Assembly: GCF_008124785.1 (NCBI RefSeq)
Contig: NZ_VNHU01000001.1
Span: 1 to 64,000, forward strand
DNA from: Aquimarina intermedia
GTDB lineage: Bacteria; Bacteroidota; Bacteroidia; Flavobacteriales; Flavobacteriaceae
DNA: 64,000 bases
Direction: 5' to 3'
In this document: piece by piece, positions 8,786 through 17,819 of the stretch
Layout of the letters: every line of letters starts with the position of its first letter
Numbering within the stretch: the first letter of the stretch is position 1
Translations under genes and position numbers: made by a program
The notes under the pieces: model-generated
Databases searched by the model: none
The model's input: only the letters and a program-made list of their open reading frames with translations
Told to the model about the DNA's origin: nothing

Positions 8786-9250
8786 TTATTTTTTAATAAT
8801 TTTTTTAGTTATCAAATTTCCGTCATTGAAAAGAAATTTTACCAAGTATAATCCATTTGGCCAATAAGATAAGTCAAGTTTAATCATCGAATCGTCAGAA
8901 ACGAAATTCAAGGAATAAACTTTTGAGGCAGTATCAATAACTACTATTTCTGAAATCAAGTCATTATATTGACTATCCCATCTTAAATTCAAAAGTCCTT
9001 TAGTGGGATTAGGGAATATGGATATACTATTATTAAACTCTTTGTATTCAATAATTTCTTTTTCGCTTTGTACTTTCTCAATAACACTCTTTGCATTCGC
9101 ACTTTTTAATAAAACTTCACAGTTCCCAGTCTTACAGTACACCTTTTTAACTTGATTACCTGCACTATCGTATGTGAAAATTAATTTTGACTGTGAAAAA
9201 CCTATCGTTGAGATTGAAAAAAACGTTATTATTAATATTCTAATCATCAT
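8786..9250 (-). CDS. Small secreted protein with T9SS type A sorting domain
   Basis: This 154-aa protein has a signal peptide (residues 1-19, ending GFSQ), a short YD-repeat-like stretch (LIFTYDSAGNQVKKVYC), and a C-terminal T9SS type A sorting domain. The domain begins ISIFPNPTKGLLNLRW (about 76-91) and ends NGLYLVKFLFNDGNLITKK. The family is exported by the Sec route and then moved across the outer membrane by T9SS. It lies 10 bp upstream of the RHS gene, which lacks such a tail, so the two probably share a transcript. A role in displaying or exporting the RHS protein is inference. Its start overlaps the 3' end of the preceding frameshifted gene by 11 bp. Confidence 0.75.
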   Translation of the reverse strand: MMIRILIITFFSISTIGFSQSKLIFTYDSAGNQVKKVYCKTGNCEVLLKSANAKSVIEKVQSEKEIIEYKEFNNSISIFPNPTKGLLNLRWDSQYNDLISEIVVIDTASKVYSLNFVSDDSMIKLDLSYWPNGLYLVKFLFNDGNLITKKIIKK

Positions 9251-10015
9251 TTTTATGTGCCTTTAGTAAGTTTTTAATTGTTCCTTCAAGAATCTGTAAC
9301 CTCTTTTCAAAATAAGTCCTTTGCTTATGTATTATATCTTGTTGTTTCTTTATTTTTTTCTCCTGGGAAATGGAATAAAGTGTCAATTCTTCGATTTTCT
9401 CAAGTAATTTCATATTCATACCTCCAAGTTCCACTCCTTCACTTTCCATAGTTTGAGCAGTTGCTATGTTAGGCAAGTGACCATTCTCTTGAATGTAATG
9501 TTCAATTTCTTCAAGCGTTAAAAGCTGATATCCTTCTTTGAAAACATAATCTGGTGCAGAAACATTAAGATCAACTTTAACTTCTTCTGCATGTATTTTT
9601 CCTTTAACTGTAAGTCTTGAATCTGGGGTAGTCGTGCCGATTCCGACATTTCCATTAGCCCTGATCCGTAGATATTCTGTTTCGTTAGCATATAATGCCA
9701 ATGAAGAGTGATTTGCATATGCACCTTCCTGAATTGAAGCTATACCCCCCACTTCCAGTTTTCATGATTCCAAGAATGTTTAAGTTCTATACCTACTCCA
9801 TATTTTGTAACAATCGAACTGTTTCTATTATTATTTATAATAACTGGCCAAGTAAGAGCATCTTCATCTACGGCAACATGTAATTTGGATAATGATGTAC
9901 TAATCCCTATCCCTACACTATCGGAAGTAGCTATCTTTGTTCCATAATCTGTCCACTGAGAAAATGTACGCAATCCGCACATCAATAAGATTACTAGAAA
10001 GTAATTTTTCTTCAT
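9240..10015 (-). pseudogene. NVGIGTT tail-fibre-like protein split by a frameshift at a G6 run
   Basis: Two frames together make one paralogue of the 621-1316 product. The 5' frame starts at ATG 10015 (MKKNYFLVILL signal peptide) and stops at TAG just after HENWKWGV (9740-9742). The 3' frame is open from a GTG at 9752 (GGIASIQEGAYANHSS) to TAG at 9240, and holds ANGNVGIGTTTPDSRLTVKG, PDYVFKEGY and the shared C-terminal coiled coil. They join at a G6 run (9744-9749 region, C on the plus strand). One extra G, or a -1 ribosomal slip on GGGGGG, restores NWKWGGIASIQ and gives about 258 aa. It could be a pseudogene, a phase-off allele, programmed slippage or a sequencing error. Confidence 0.75.
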
Positions 10016-10102
10016 AGTCAAAAATTTAATTGTGAGCGAAAAATTCAACAAGAATTCATGTAGCTTTTGAAAGATAAACTATCCACTGAATCTATTATTT
10101 GC

Positions 10103-10843
10103 TTATTTTGATGTTTTTATTTCTTTTTTTAGATCATCTATTTGTTTTTGTTGGTCAATAAGGTATAATGTAAGCTCTTCAATTTTCTCTAAAAGTTTAG
10201 TATTCATTTCTCCTAATAAAATTCCATTTTTCAACACATCTTCTTCAGAAGGAATATTTGGAAGATGTCCATTAGAATTTATGTATTCCTCTACTTTTTT
10301 CAATGGGAGCAAATTATACGAAGTATTAAACACGTAATCAGCCCATACATTTAATTTAACCTCAACTTCTTTTGTTATCAAATTTCCATCTAGTCTCAGC
10401 TCAATATCACCTCCATTATTTTTGTTGTGTAACTGCATAGCTGTAACCTTTCCATTGCTTGAAGCTGTTGTCCATTTCCAACCTCCTCTCCATCTTGGAA
10501 TATAAAAATCAAAAACTCCATTATCAACAATATTTGAAGTTAATGATATCGAACCGGTCCCGCTACCTAGTGATAAATCTATACTTGTACCTTTATCATA
10601 CAGGCTTTTTAGCTGCATTATATTTGTGGTACCTTGAGAACTGTTAGTAGTCCATTTCCAACCTCCTCTCCATCTAGGATGAAAAAAATTAAATAATTCA
10701 TTATCCGCAGAATTAGTTGTTAATTTTCCTTCTCCCACATTCGTTCCCATTATTACATCGTTTGCAAATGAATTGCAATTACAATCTTGACTATACATTC
10801 TGATGGTTACTACTAATAAGGATATAAAAATGTATACTTTCAT
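10103..10843 (-). CDS. Secreted tail-fibre-like paralogue with duplicated PRWRGGWKW unit
   Basis: This 246-aa protein has an N-terminal signal peptide (to about residue 19). Two copies of a 30-residue unit follow, each containing PRWRGGWKWTT and ending in MQL (about 48-77 and 108-137). From about residue 165 it carries the same terminal module as its neighbours: ADYVFNTSYNLLPL, NGHLPNIPS, GILLGEMNTKLLEKIEELTLY, then a coiled coil. The NVGIGTT motif is absent, so only the C-terminal module is conserved among the four paralogues. The body was probably exchanged or amplified while the tail was kept. Function is unknown. I infer a surface fibre or attachment role. Confidence 0.7.
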   Translation of the reverse strand: MKVYIFISLLVVTIRMYSQDCNCNSFANDVIMGTNVGEGKLTTNSADNELFNFFHPRWRGGWKWTTNSSQGTTNIMQLKSLYDKGTSIDLSLGSGTGSISLTSNIVDNGVFDFYIPRWRGGWKWTTASSNGKVTAMQLHNKNNGGDIELRLDGNLITKEVEVKLNVWADYVFNTSYNLLPLKKVEEYINSNGHLPNIPSEEDVLKNGILLGEMNTKLLEKIEELTLYLIDQQKQIDDLKKEIKTSK

Positions 10844-11026
10844 ATTTTTCGGCTTTTTATTTAAATGTTTGAATTTACGGAACTGGTGGGGTATAAAAAT
10901 AAAAGTCAGTCATTTTTAATATCACTCTGCTAACTCCAATACTGATATAAAATTTTAATATTAACCACTGTTATATGTTGCGTTCTTGAAGGAAGCATAT
11001 ACGATATATAAATTGTTTTAAGTTTT

Positions 11027-11968
11027 TTATTTTTTAGATTCTAACTTTTCGATTCTTGATTGTAATTCAATAAATTCATCATTTAGAGATTTTAGTTCTT
11101 TAATTTCGTTAGCCTGTTCATTAATTTTTTTCTCCTGATTAATGGTATAAAGCGTTAATTCTTCTATTTTTTGAAGCAATTGGATTTGAAATTCACCAAT
11201 GTTAACACCATTCTTTTTCATCTCTTTTGCAGCCGCTATTTCTGGCAAATGTTTTTTCTCTTTAATATAGTTTTCAATAAAATCAAGAGTAGGTAAGTTG
11301 TAATCATTTTCAAACACAAAATCTGCTGTCGGAGTCAAACTCACTTTTACTTCATTTGATTCTATTTTTCCGTAAATTGCGAGGTTTCCATTATGGGTTA
11401 ACTTCATTAATTTTTTTTCTCCTACTGAGTGAATTTCAAAACCATTCGCAGCTCCTTCCCCTGACCCTCCAATTCTAAGTCTAGCTACATTATTAAACCA
11501 AGACATTGTGAAATTTGCTGCTCGATTACGTGGATTAAATATTTTAGCAAAACCATCATTTACTTCAAATAGTTTTTTTTCACCAACTCCTTGAATCAGA
11601 AATCCATTTTCTACACCATTTCCTGACCCTCCAATTCTTAATCGAGCATAATTATTCCACCATGATAATGCAAAATTCGCATCACTATTACTTGGATTAA
11701 ATACTCTGGCAAAACCATCATTTACTTCAAATAATTTTTTTTCACCAACTCCTTGAATCAAAAAACCATTCTCTGCACCCTTACCTGACCCCCCAATTCT
11801 AATCCGTGCAGTATCGTTATACCAAGACAAAACAGAATTTGCGGCAGTATTACCAGGGTTTTTAATTATTACCGCTCCAACAGTAGCATTATTACCATCA
11901 GGATTCCATTGTGCATTTATTACTATAGTAAATCCCAATAATATTATTGATAAAAGTATTTTTTTCAT
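11027..11968 (-). CDS. Secreted tail-fibre-like paralogue with three 54-residue repeats
   Basis: The start at 11968 (MKKILLSIILLG) gives 313 aa with a clean signal peptide ending INAQ. A longer frame to 12046 adds 26 residues that would bury the signal. After the signal come three tandem units of 54 residues (162-bp period), each with SWxNxxARxRIGGSGxG, NGFxI and GEKKL. The first two carry the same nearly identical segment LFEVNDGFA. The C-terminal module (ADFVFENDY, KKHLPEIAAA, NIGEFQIQLLQKIEELTLY, coiled coil to the end) is shared with the genes at 621, 9240 and 10103. Function is unknown; surface location is inferred from the signal peptide. Confidence 0.7.
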   Translation of the reverse strand: MKKILLSIILLGFTIVINAQWNPDGNNATVGAVIIKNPGNTAANSVLSWYNDTARIRIGGSGKGAENGFLIQGVGEKKLFEVNDGFARVFNPSNSDANFALSWWNNYARLRIGGSGNGVENGFLIQGVGEKKLFEVNDGFAKIFNPRNRAANFTMSWFNNVARLRIGGSGEGAANGFEIHSVGEKKLMKLTHNGNLAIYGKIESNEVKVSLTPTADFVFENDYNLPTLDFIENYIKEKKHLPEIAAAKEMKKNGVNIGEFQIQLLQKIEELTLYTINQEKKINEQANEIKELKSLNDEFIELQSRIEKLESKK

Positions 11969-12320
11969 ATCTAATTTTATTTGGCTGACTTCATTCAAAA
12001 TTAGTATCTTAATAGGATGAATCATTACCCCAGAATATTTGAACAAATTGCATTTGACCAGAATATTGAATGAATCATATTGTAAAGTCCAAAGATTAAT
12101 CGGTTATCAATACAAATTCAGATGAATTATGTGTTTGACAACTATTCAAATATTGGTGAAAATGAAAAAATTCGGTTTTTTAATGGTTGAGAGTTATATT
12201 GGTTTTAAAAGTTCAAATCTTAAAGAGTTCTTTACAAATGTAAAGATTATGTTAATAAAAACAAATTTTTACTATTTATTCTTAAAATGATCAGCCGACC
12301 AAATTGAAACTCAACTTTTG
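11969..12320. other. 352-bp intergenic region between the accessory island and the polysaccharide locus
   Basis: No gene is visible. It separates two minus-strand groups and contains one match to the Bacteroidota -7 box (11996-12003). I see no strong terminator for the gene ending at 12321. Confidence 0.4.
11996..12003 (-). promoter_or_regulatory. Possible Bacteroidota -7 promoter box (TAATTTTG)
   Basis: On the minus strand this reads TAATTTTG, matching TAnnTTTG, 27 bases upstream of the ATG at 11968. No TTG is found at the usual -33 spacing, so only half of the consensus is met. Confidence 0.3.
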
Positions 12321-13598
12321 CTAATAATTTCTAATGATTTTAGCACTCAAAATACTACGTTCCTTCATAAGAAGTGGAATTATAATCGAAAAGAGCACTA
12401 TGCCATTAAACCTTACGAGCATTGATTCAAAAAATAGTGATATAAAAAGAATCAAGAGCACCATCATTTCATTCTTGTTTCTTCTAAGTTTATACGCTAA
12501 TAAAACAAAAATAGAAAGTAAAACACTTAAACCTATTATCCCTGTTTGGAGCCATGTTTCTAAAAATTGGTTGTGTGCATTATACGCTTTCAAATAGTTT
12601 TGTTGATAACCTAATTCCTGATATTTCCTTAGCAATGCAGGTTTAGCATCACCTAGTCCGTATCCAATGAAAGGTTCTTCTTGAATTGCATTGAAACTTG
12701 CTTTCCATGTGAGCAGCCTTGAGTGTAGAGAAGTTTTAATTGTTGACGGGATATTATTATTTGAAAATTCGGGAAACATTTTTGCATTCATTGCAAAAAC
12801 GATACATCCTAACATAAAAATCACTATCAATAAAAATCTTTTGTTTTGATCTTTAATCGTGGAAATTGAAAATATAGATAAAACGATTACTATAAGAAAT
12901 GCAGTTCTAGACGCTAGTAAATAAAGATAAGCAAATAAGAAAAAAACTATTAAAAAATGATATGTCTTAACTATTTTTTTATCAGAAAAATAGCTAAGTA
13001 TCAAAAGTATGTACAATGAAATATAATTGCTGTCAATTAATGTACCAAAATTTAAACCACCGAAGTAATGCATTATTTCGCGCAGGTTGTGTAAAACAAA
13101 AGACTTCGTCCAAGAATAATTTTGTTCAATAATAAACTCAAAGATTTCTAATGAACTAACACAAAAATTATAAAACAAAGAAGTGATTATCCCAATTAAT
13201 AAAAATTTAAAAAGTTTTCTAACTTTTAAAGCATCTTCTTTCACAAATAGAAAAATCACAGGAAAAAACAATAAGGAGAGTGATCTCTGTATAATCTCAA
13301 GACCATCATTAAAATTTTCTGTGTACGTTAGACTTAATGCTAAAATGGAAAAATAAACTGGAAAGAGTAGAACCGCCTTATGTTGTAATAAGTAATTTTT
13401 TTTTGCTTTTATCACCTGAGTAATTCCTAAAATAATAGCAATCACAAAAAAGGGTGTGGGTAAATTAATACCAAGAGGTAATAAAAAAAACGCAAGATAT
13501 AAGCTATTCCAAAAATTAATTAAAATCCAATCGTTGTTTTCAATGTCATAAAATACTTCAGAAATGCTTTTTTTGATTTGAGCAAAATTTAAACGCAC
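12321..13598 (-). CDS. O-antigen ligase/polymerase family membrane protein (third copy in the locus)
   Basis: This 425-aa polytopic membrane protein (about ten hydrophobic segments) has the typical O-antigen ligase (Wzy_C) signature near residue 340: AYNAHNQFLETWLQTGIIGL. It also has a periplasmic-loop motif EEPFIGYGLGDAKPALLRKY. Members either polymerise repeat units (Wzy) or transfer polymer to an acceptor (WaaL), and sequence alone does not tell which. The start is GTG (13598-13596). It is the last gene of the minus-strand polysaccharide block, 21 bp after the UDP-glucuronate decarboxylase gene. Confidence 0.75.
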   Translation of the reverse strand: MRLNFAQIKKSISEVFYDIENNDWILINFWNSLYLAFFLLPLGINLPTPFFVIAIILGITQVIKAKKNYLLQHKAVLLFPVYFSILALSLTYTENFNDGLEIIQRSLSLLFFPVIFLFVKEDALKVRKLFKFLLIGIITSLFYNFCVSSLEIFEFIIEQNYSWTKSFVLHNLREIMHYFGGLNFGTLIDSNYISLYILLILSYFSDKKIVKTYHFLIVFFLFAYLYLLASRTAFLIVIVLSIFSISTIKDQNKRFLLIVIFMLGCIVFAMNAKMFPEFSNNNIPSTIKTSLHSRLLTWKASFNAIQEEPFIGYGLGDAKPALLRKYQELGYQQNYLKAYNAHNQFLETWLQTGIIGLSVLLSIFVLLAYKLRRNKNEMMVLLILFISLFFESMLVRFNGIVLFSIIIPLLMKERSILSAKIIRNY

Positions 13599-13619
13599 GG
13601 TGTTCGGGTAAAAACATTA

Positions 13620-14591
13620 TTAATTAAAATTACGATGTTCACTTATAGATAACTCTTCTCTTGAAAATTTTTTGAAAAACTCTAAAGTGGTTTGCATACC
13701 TTCAGCTCGTTTAACCTTCGGCTCCCAATCAAGTAGTTCTTTCGCCTTTGTGATATCCGGTTGTCGTTGCAACGGATCATTTGTTGGTAAGGGTCGATAG
13801 ACAACTTTCTGATTTGCATTCGTAAGCTGTATTATTTCTTCAGCAAACTCCTTAATTGTAATTTCGTCAGGGTTCCCAATATTTACCGGATAGACATAGT
13901 CGCTATGTAATAATCTAACAATTCCCTCAACCAAATCATCTACATAGCAAAAAGAACGTGTTTGTAAACCATCACCGAATATTGTCAAATCTTCACCACG
14001 TAATGCTTGTCCGATAAAAGCGGGTACAACGCGACCATCATTTAATCGCATTCTTGGACCATAGGTGTTAAAAATTCTAACGATACGTGTATCTACCCCA
14101 TGATAGGTATGATAGGCCATTGTAATGGATTCCTGAAAACGTTTTGCCTCATCATACACTCCTCTAGGACCAATCGTATTTACATTCCCAAAATAATCTT
14201 CATTTTGAGGATGCACTAGTGGATCCCCATATACTTCACTAGTAGATGCTATAAGAATTCTTGCATTCTTGTCTTTGGCAAGTCCTAGAAGATTGTGTGT
14301 TCCTAGAGAACCAACTTTTAATGTCTGAATAGGGATTTTGAGATAATCGATAGGACTTGCCGGGGAAGCAAAATGCAAAATATAGTCCAAATCTCCCGCA
14401 ACATGAACAAACTTTGTCACATCATGATGATGAAACTCGAAGTTTTCTAATTTAAAAAGATGTTCTATGTTTTTTAAGTCCCCAGTAATAAGGTTGTCCA
14501 TAGCAATCACATAACACCCATCCTTTGTAAATCGATCACACAAATGCGATCCTAAAAATCCTGCTGCTCCTGTTATAAGTACGCGTTTCAT
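13620..14591 (-). CDS. UDP-glucuronic acid decarboxylase (UDP-xylose synthase)
   Basis: This extended short-chain dehydrogenase of 323 aa has the NAD-binding GAAGFLGSH (8-16) and the catalytic pair Tyr146/Lys150 in [11 protein letters not shown], with Ser/Thr at ASTSEVYG. The [22 protein letters not shown] and [10 protein letters not shown] blocks are characteristic of UXS-type enzymes, which convert UDP-glucuronate to UDP-xylose and CO2. The gene overlaps the upstream UDP-glucose dehydrogenase stop by four bases (ATGA). The two enzymes would form a UDP-glucose to UDP-glucuronate to UDP-xylose branch for the surface glycan. A related epimerase activity is the main alternative. Confidence 0.88.
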   Translation of the reverse strand: MKRVLITGAAGFLGSHLCDRFTKDGCYVIAMDNLITGDLKNIEHLFKLENFEFHHHDVTKFVHVAGDLDYILHFASPASPIDYLKIPIQTLKVGSLGTHNLLGLAKDKNARILIASTSEVYGDPLVHPQNEDYFGNVNTIGPRGVYDEAKRFQESITMAYHTYHGVDTRIVRIFNTYGPRMRLNDGRVVPAFIGQALRGEDLTIFGDGLQTRSFCYVDDLVEGIVRLLHSDYVYPVNIGNPDEITIKEFAEEIIQLTNANQKVVYRPLPTNDPLQRQPDITKAKELLDWEPKVKRAEGMQTTLEFFKKFSREELSISEHRNFN

Positions 14592-15898
14592 GTAATGGCT
14601 TTTCTTCCTATTGAAATATAATGGATATTTTCTTTTTGAACATCACTAAGATCATACAGGTTACGACCGTCAAAGATAACAGGATTCGCTAACAGTTTCT
14701 TTATTTTTTTAAAATCAGGTGTTCTAAAGATACTCCATTCAGTACAGATAATGAGTCCATCTGCGTTTTCCAATGCCTCATACATTGTTTTGGCAAAATG
14801 TATTTTATCCCCATACTTTTTAGCCACATTTACCATGGCCTCGGGATCAAAAGCTTTAATCGTAACTTGCTGTTTCAGCAAATTGTCTATGATGTCCAAT
14901 GCAGGAGCCTCCCTAATATCGTCAGTTTCCGGTTTGAAAGCCAAGCCCCAAACTGCAAAAGTTTTTCCACGAAGGGTATTGCCAAAGTACTTATTGATCT
15001 TAGGAAGCAAGGAAACTTTTTGATCGTGATTCACTTGTATGACTGAATTTAAGATCCGGAAGTCATAACCTACCTCCTTGCCTGATCGATGTAATGCTTT
15101 AACATCTTTGGGAAAACAAGAGCCGCCATATCCTATCCCAGGGAACAGGAAACGTTTACCGATCCGGGAATCTGTACCCATGCCTATTCGAACCTTATCT
15201 ACATCTGCTCCCACCAATTCACAATAGTTTGCAATCTCGTTCATGAAGGTAATTTTGGCAGCCAAAAATGAATTTGCCGCATACTTGGTAAGTTCGGCAG
15301 ATTTTTCATCCATGATCAATATTGGGTTACCAGATCTTACAAAGGGTTTATATAATCGATTCATTAATTCGGTTGCTCTTTCTGAACTTGAGCCTACTAC
15401 GATTCTCTCTGGTTTTAAGAAATCATCAACAGCAAACCCTTCTCTTAAAAATTCCGGATTAGAAACCACGTCAAATTCGCAATTAGCATTTTTTGCGATG
15501 ACTCCTCTAACTTTTTCTGCGGTACCTACAGGCACCGTGCTTTTATCAACTACAACCTTATATTCTCTTATGAGATGTCCAATTTTATCAGCGACGTCTA
15601 ACACATAGGAAAGATCGGCTGATCCATTTTCGTCTTCGGGTGTTGGCAAGGCTAGAAACACTATCTCCGCATGCTCTACACCCTCCTTCAAACTGGTGCT
15701 AAAAGATAATCTTCCAGCTTTAATGTTTCTTTCAAATAAAACATCTAGATGAGGTTCATAAATAGGAACGATACCATTTCGCATTTTTTGTACTTTCTCC
15801 TCATTGATATCAACACAAATAATATCATTTCCGGTTTCAGCCAAACATGTGCCGGTAACTAAACCCACATAACCGGTTCCTATTACTGCTATTTTCAT
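14588..15898 (-). CDS. ugd: UDP-glucose 6-dehydrogenase
   Basis: This 436-aa enzyme oxidises UDP-glucose to UDP-glucuronate with two NAD+. It has the N-terminal dinucleotide fold GTGYVGL (7-13), KSTVPVGT (119-126), NPEFLREG (147-154) and the catalytic Cys261 in [10 protein letters not shown]. The C-terminal UDP-binding part contains [17 protein letters not shown]. The length is typical of bacterial Ugd. Its ATG directly follows the TAA of the WecA-like gene, and its TGA overlaps the start of the decarboxylase gene, so the three are translationally coupled. Confidence 0.95.
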   Translation of the reverse strand: MKIAVIGTGYVGLVTGTCLAETGNDIICVDINEEKVQKMRNGIVPIYEPHLDVLFERNIKAGRLSFSTSLKEGVEHAEIVFLALPTPEDENGSADLSYVLDVADKIGHLIREYKVVVDKSTVPVGTAEKVRGVIAKNANCEFDVVSNPEFLREGFAVDDFLKPERIVVGSSSERATELMNRLYKPFVRSGNPILIMDEKSAELTKYAANSFLAAKITFMNEIANYCELVGADVDKVRIGMGTDSRIGKRFLFPGIGYGGSCFPKDVKALHRSGKEVGYDFRILNSVIQVNHDQKVSLLPKINKYFGNTLRGKTFAVWGLAFKPETDDIREAPALDIIDNLLKQQVTIKAFDPEAMVNVAKKYGDKIHFAKTMYEALENADGLIICTEWSIFRTPDFKKIKKLLANPVIFDGRNLYDLSDVQKENIHYISIGRKAIT

Positions 15899-17059
15899 TT
15901 ATTTTTTGCCTTTCCTGTTTTTAATCATTTTATTCTTTCCTTTTTTAACTTCGTTTTTTAAGTCGTCTATTTTTCTTCTAAAAAACAATTTTCTACGAAT
16001 ATTAGAAAAACTATAATCAAATCTGTAAAAAAGATATCCTAATACAATAACAACGGTGATTAATGTGATTACCAAGTACAAATTGTACGACGAGCTACCT
16101 AGGAGTACAAATAAGATGACAAAAACTAAATTAAAACCTCCAATAATGAAGCTAGCTTGTTGATGTGATATTTTAAAATAATCAATAAGGATGTGATGTG
16201 TATGGTTTCTATCTGGAGAAAAAGGACTTCTTTTATTGGCAAGTCGAATTGTAAACACTCTGGCTGTATCAAATAAAGGAACAATTAATATTCCTATAGC
16301 TATTAAAGGGACATTTTCTAATAAAAAAGGTAGGCTATCATAAGATTCAGGAGATAGCGCCAAAAATTTTAAGGTCAAAGAACTTATAATAAAACCTACA
16401 ATTAGAGACCCTGTATCTCCCATAAAAATTTTTTTCGTTGAAGATAGATTATAACTAAGAAAAGCGATGAGACTCCCGTTTAAACTAAGACAAAGTAGGA
16501 CATAAAAATATTCTTTAGTTATATAAAATATTGCAGCGTATATAATTAAAATTACGACCCCAACTATTGCGGCAAGCCCATCGATCCCGTCAATAAGATT
16601 GTAGGCGTTAATAATGGTTAACATCATAAATCCTGCAACTATATAATGTATATAAAATGGTATTTCGTGAATACCGAAAAAACCATTTAGTGAATAAATT
16701 CTAAAACTGTCGTTGCTTAAAATAAATGTTATTGCAACAAGCTGTGCTATAAGTTTTGTATACGGTGAGAGTACAACTAAATCATCTTTTAAACCTATAA
16801 TAAAAAGAATAGTAAGGCCAGGGATATATGCCATTGCCTCATCCAAACTCCCCCAGCTTTTTAAAAAAAACAGTGTAAAAATTAAGGAGTAAAAGAAGGA
16901 GACACCTCCCAAAGTAGGCGTTACTTTTAAATGAGAGCTCCTTTTATTGGGACTATCCATTAATTTCTTGTATTCAACAAGGCCTATTATTTTGGGCATT
17001 GTTAAAAACGTTAGGACATAAGCTCCTATAAAAAAAAGAAATGGATAATATAATTGCAA
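15899..17059 (-). CDS. WecA/MraY-like polyprenyl-phosphate sugar-1-phosphate transferase
   Basis: This 386-aa polytopic membrane enzyme of glycosyltransferase family 4 would transfer a sugar-1-phosphate (commonly GlcNAc-1-P) from UDP-sugar to undecaprenyl phosphate, the first step of repeat-unit assembly. Visible motifs are LMDSPNKRSSH followed by TPTLGG, the catalytic NLIDGIDGLA, FMGDTGSLIVGF, and the DRNHTHHILIDYF loop. The C-terminus is strongly basic (KNEVKKGKNKMIKNRKGKK). The start given is TTG (17059-17057), which keeps the first membrane helix. The next in-frame Met (MPKIIG) would remove it. It is the only initiating transferase in the locus. Confidence 0.85.
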   Translation of the reverse strand: MQLYYPFLFFIGAYVLTFLTMPKIIGLVEYKKLMDSPNKRSSHLKVTPTLGGVSFFYSLIFTLFFLKSWGSLDEAMAYIPGLTILFIIGLKDDLVVLSPYTKLIAQLVAITFILSNDSFRIYSLNGFFGIHEIPFYIHYIVAGFMMLTIINAYNLIDGIDGLAAIVGVVILIIYAAIFYITKEYFYVLLCLSLNGSLIAFLSYNLSSTKKIFMGDTGSLIVGFIISSLTLKFLALSPESYDSLPFLLENVPLIAIGILIVPLFDTARVFTIRLANKRSPFSPDRNHTHHILIDYFKISHQQASFIIGGFNLVFVILFVLLGSSSYNLYLVITLITVVIVLGYLFYRFDYSFSNIRRKLFFRRKIDDLKNEVKKGKNKMIKNRKGKK

Positions 17060-17129
17060 AACTTAAGGATTTATTTGGCAAATCTAATCAAACTTTAAGT
17101 AAGGAGGTGAAAATATTACGAAACTAATA

Positions 17130-17819
17130 TCAGTTTTTTCTAAAATAGTCTCTAAAAAAAACTACCATAAATATAGGATAAGTTTTAATAGTTCTGAAAA
17201 AAACTCTTCTTTCATCTAAAAAACGATATAACCATCTTAAGTTTAATTTATCAAAAATAATGGGATAATATTTTATTCCCTTGGAGGTTTGATGAATAAA
17301 TCCACCACAAGTGTATCCCGTTCCTTTCCACCCTAATTTTCTCAATTTAATTAAAAATATTTCTTGTTTTGGTGTTCCAAGTCCAGCAATTATAATGTCC
17401 GGGTTTAAAGTGATAATTTCATCAATTGTCTCATTTTCATCATCAATTGATTTAAAAAAACCATTTCTATGGCCGATAATATTCAGATTTTGATATTCCT
17501 TTTTTATTATTTTTATAAATTTGTTAATCTCAGAAGTTTTAGAACCAATAAAATATATTTGTTTACCCTCATCACCACATTTTTTAAAAACAACCGGAGC
17601 TAGCGAAGTCATATCAAAACTCTTTCTTTGAATATTTATACCAATTATTTTGAACATTATTACTAACAAAATGCCATCTACGTAAATTTTATCAATTCTA
17701 TCAATAACATTACTTTTTCTCAGCTCTAAATATGAAAAAGGGTTAATGAAAGTTATTAATTTATTTTCGTCCTCGTCATTTTTTGATAACTTAGATTGTA
17801 TTTTTTTTATGAAGCTCAT
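17130..17819 (-). CDS. WecG/TagA/CpsF family glycosyltransferase
   Basis: This 229-aa protein shows the family blocks in order: a PFSYLELRKS region, YVDGILLVIMFKIIG, GSKTSEINK, HRNGFF, IIAGLGTPKQE (about 143-153), YTCGGFIHQTSKG, and LNLRWLYRFLDERR near the C-terminus. The family adds ManNAc-type sugars or similar residues to a lipid-linked first sugar (WecG, TagA). It is therefore a good candidate for the second step after the WecA-like enzyme encoded next in the operon. Its ATG overlaps the upstream stop by four bases. Donor and acceptor are not known. Confidence 0.85.
   Translation of the reverse strand: MSFIKKIQSKLSKNDEDENKLITFINPFSYLELRKSNVIDRIDKIYVDGILLVIMFKIIGINIQRKSFDMTSLAPVVFKKCGDEGKQIYFIGSKTSEINKFIKIIKKEYQNLNIIGHRNGFFKSIDDENETIDEIITLNPDIIIAGLGTPKQEIFLIKLRKLGWKGTGYTCGGFIHQTSKGIKYYPIIFDKLNLRWLYRFLDERRVFFRTIKTYPIFMVVFFRDYFRKN

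Noticed and set aside
621..11968. Tail-fibre-like genes as part of a prophage
   Set aside because: No capsid, terminase, portal, integrase or lysis genes are nearby, and the proteins have Sec signal peptides, so they are cellular secreted proteins.
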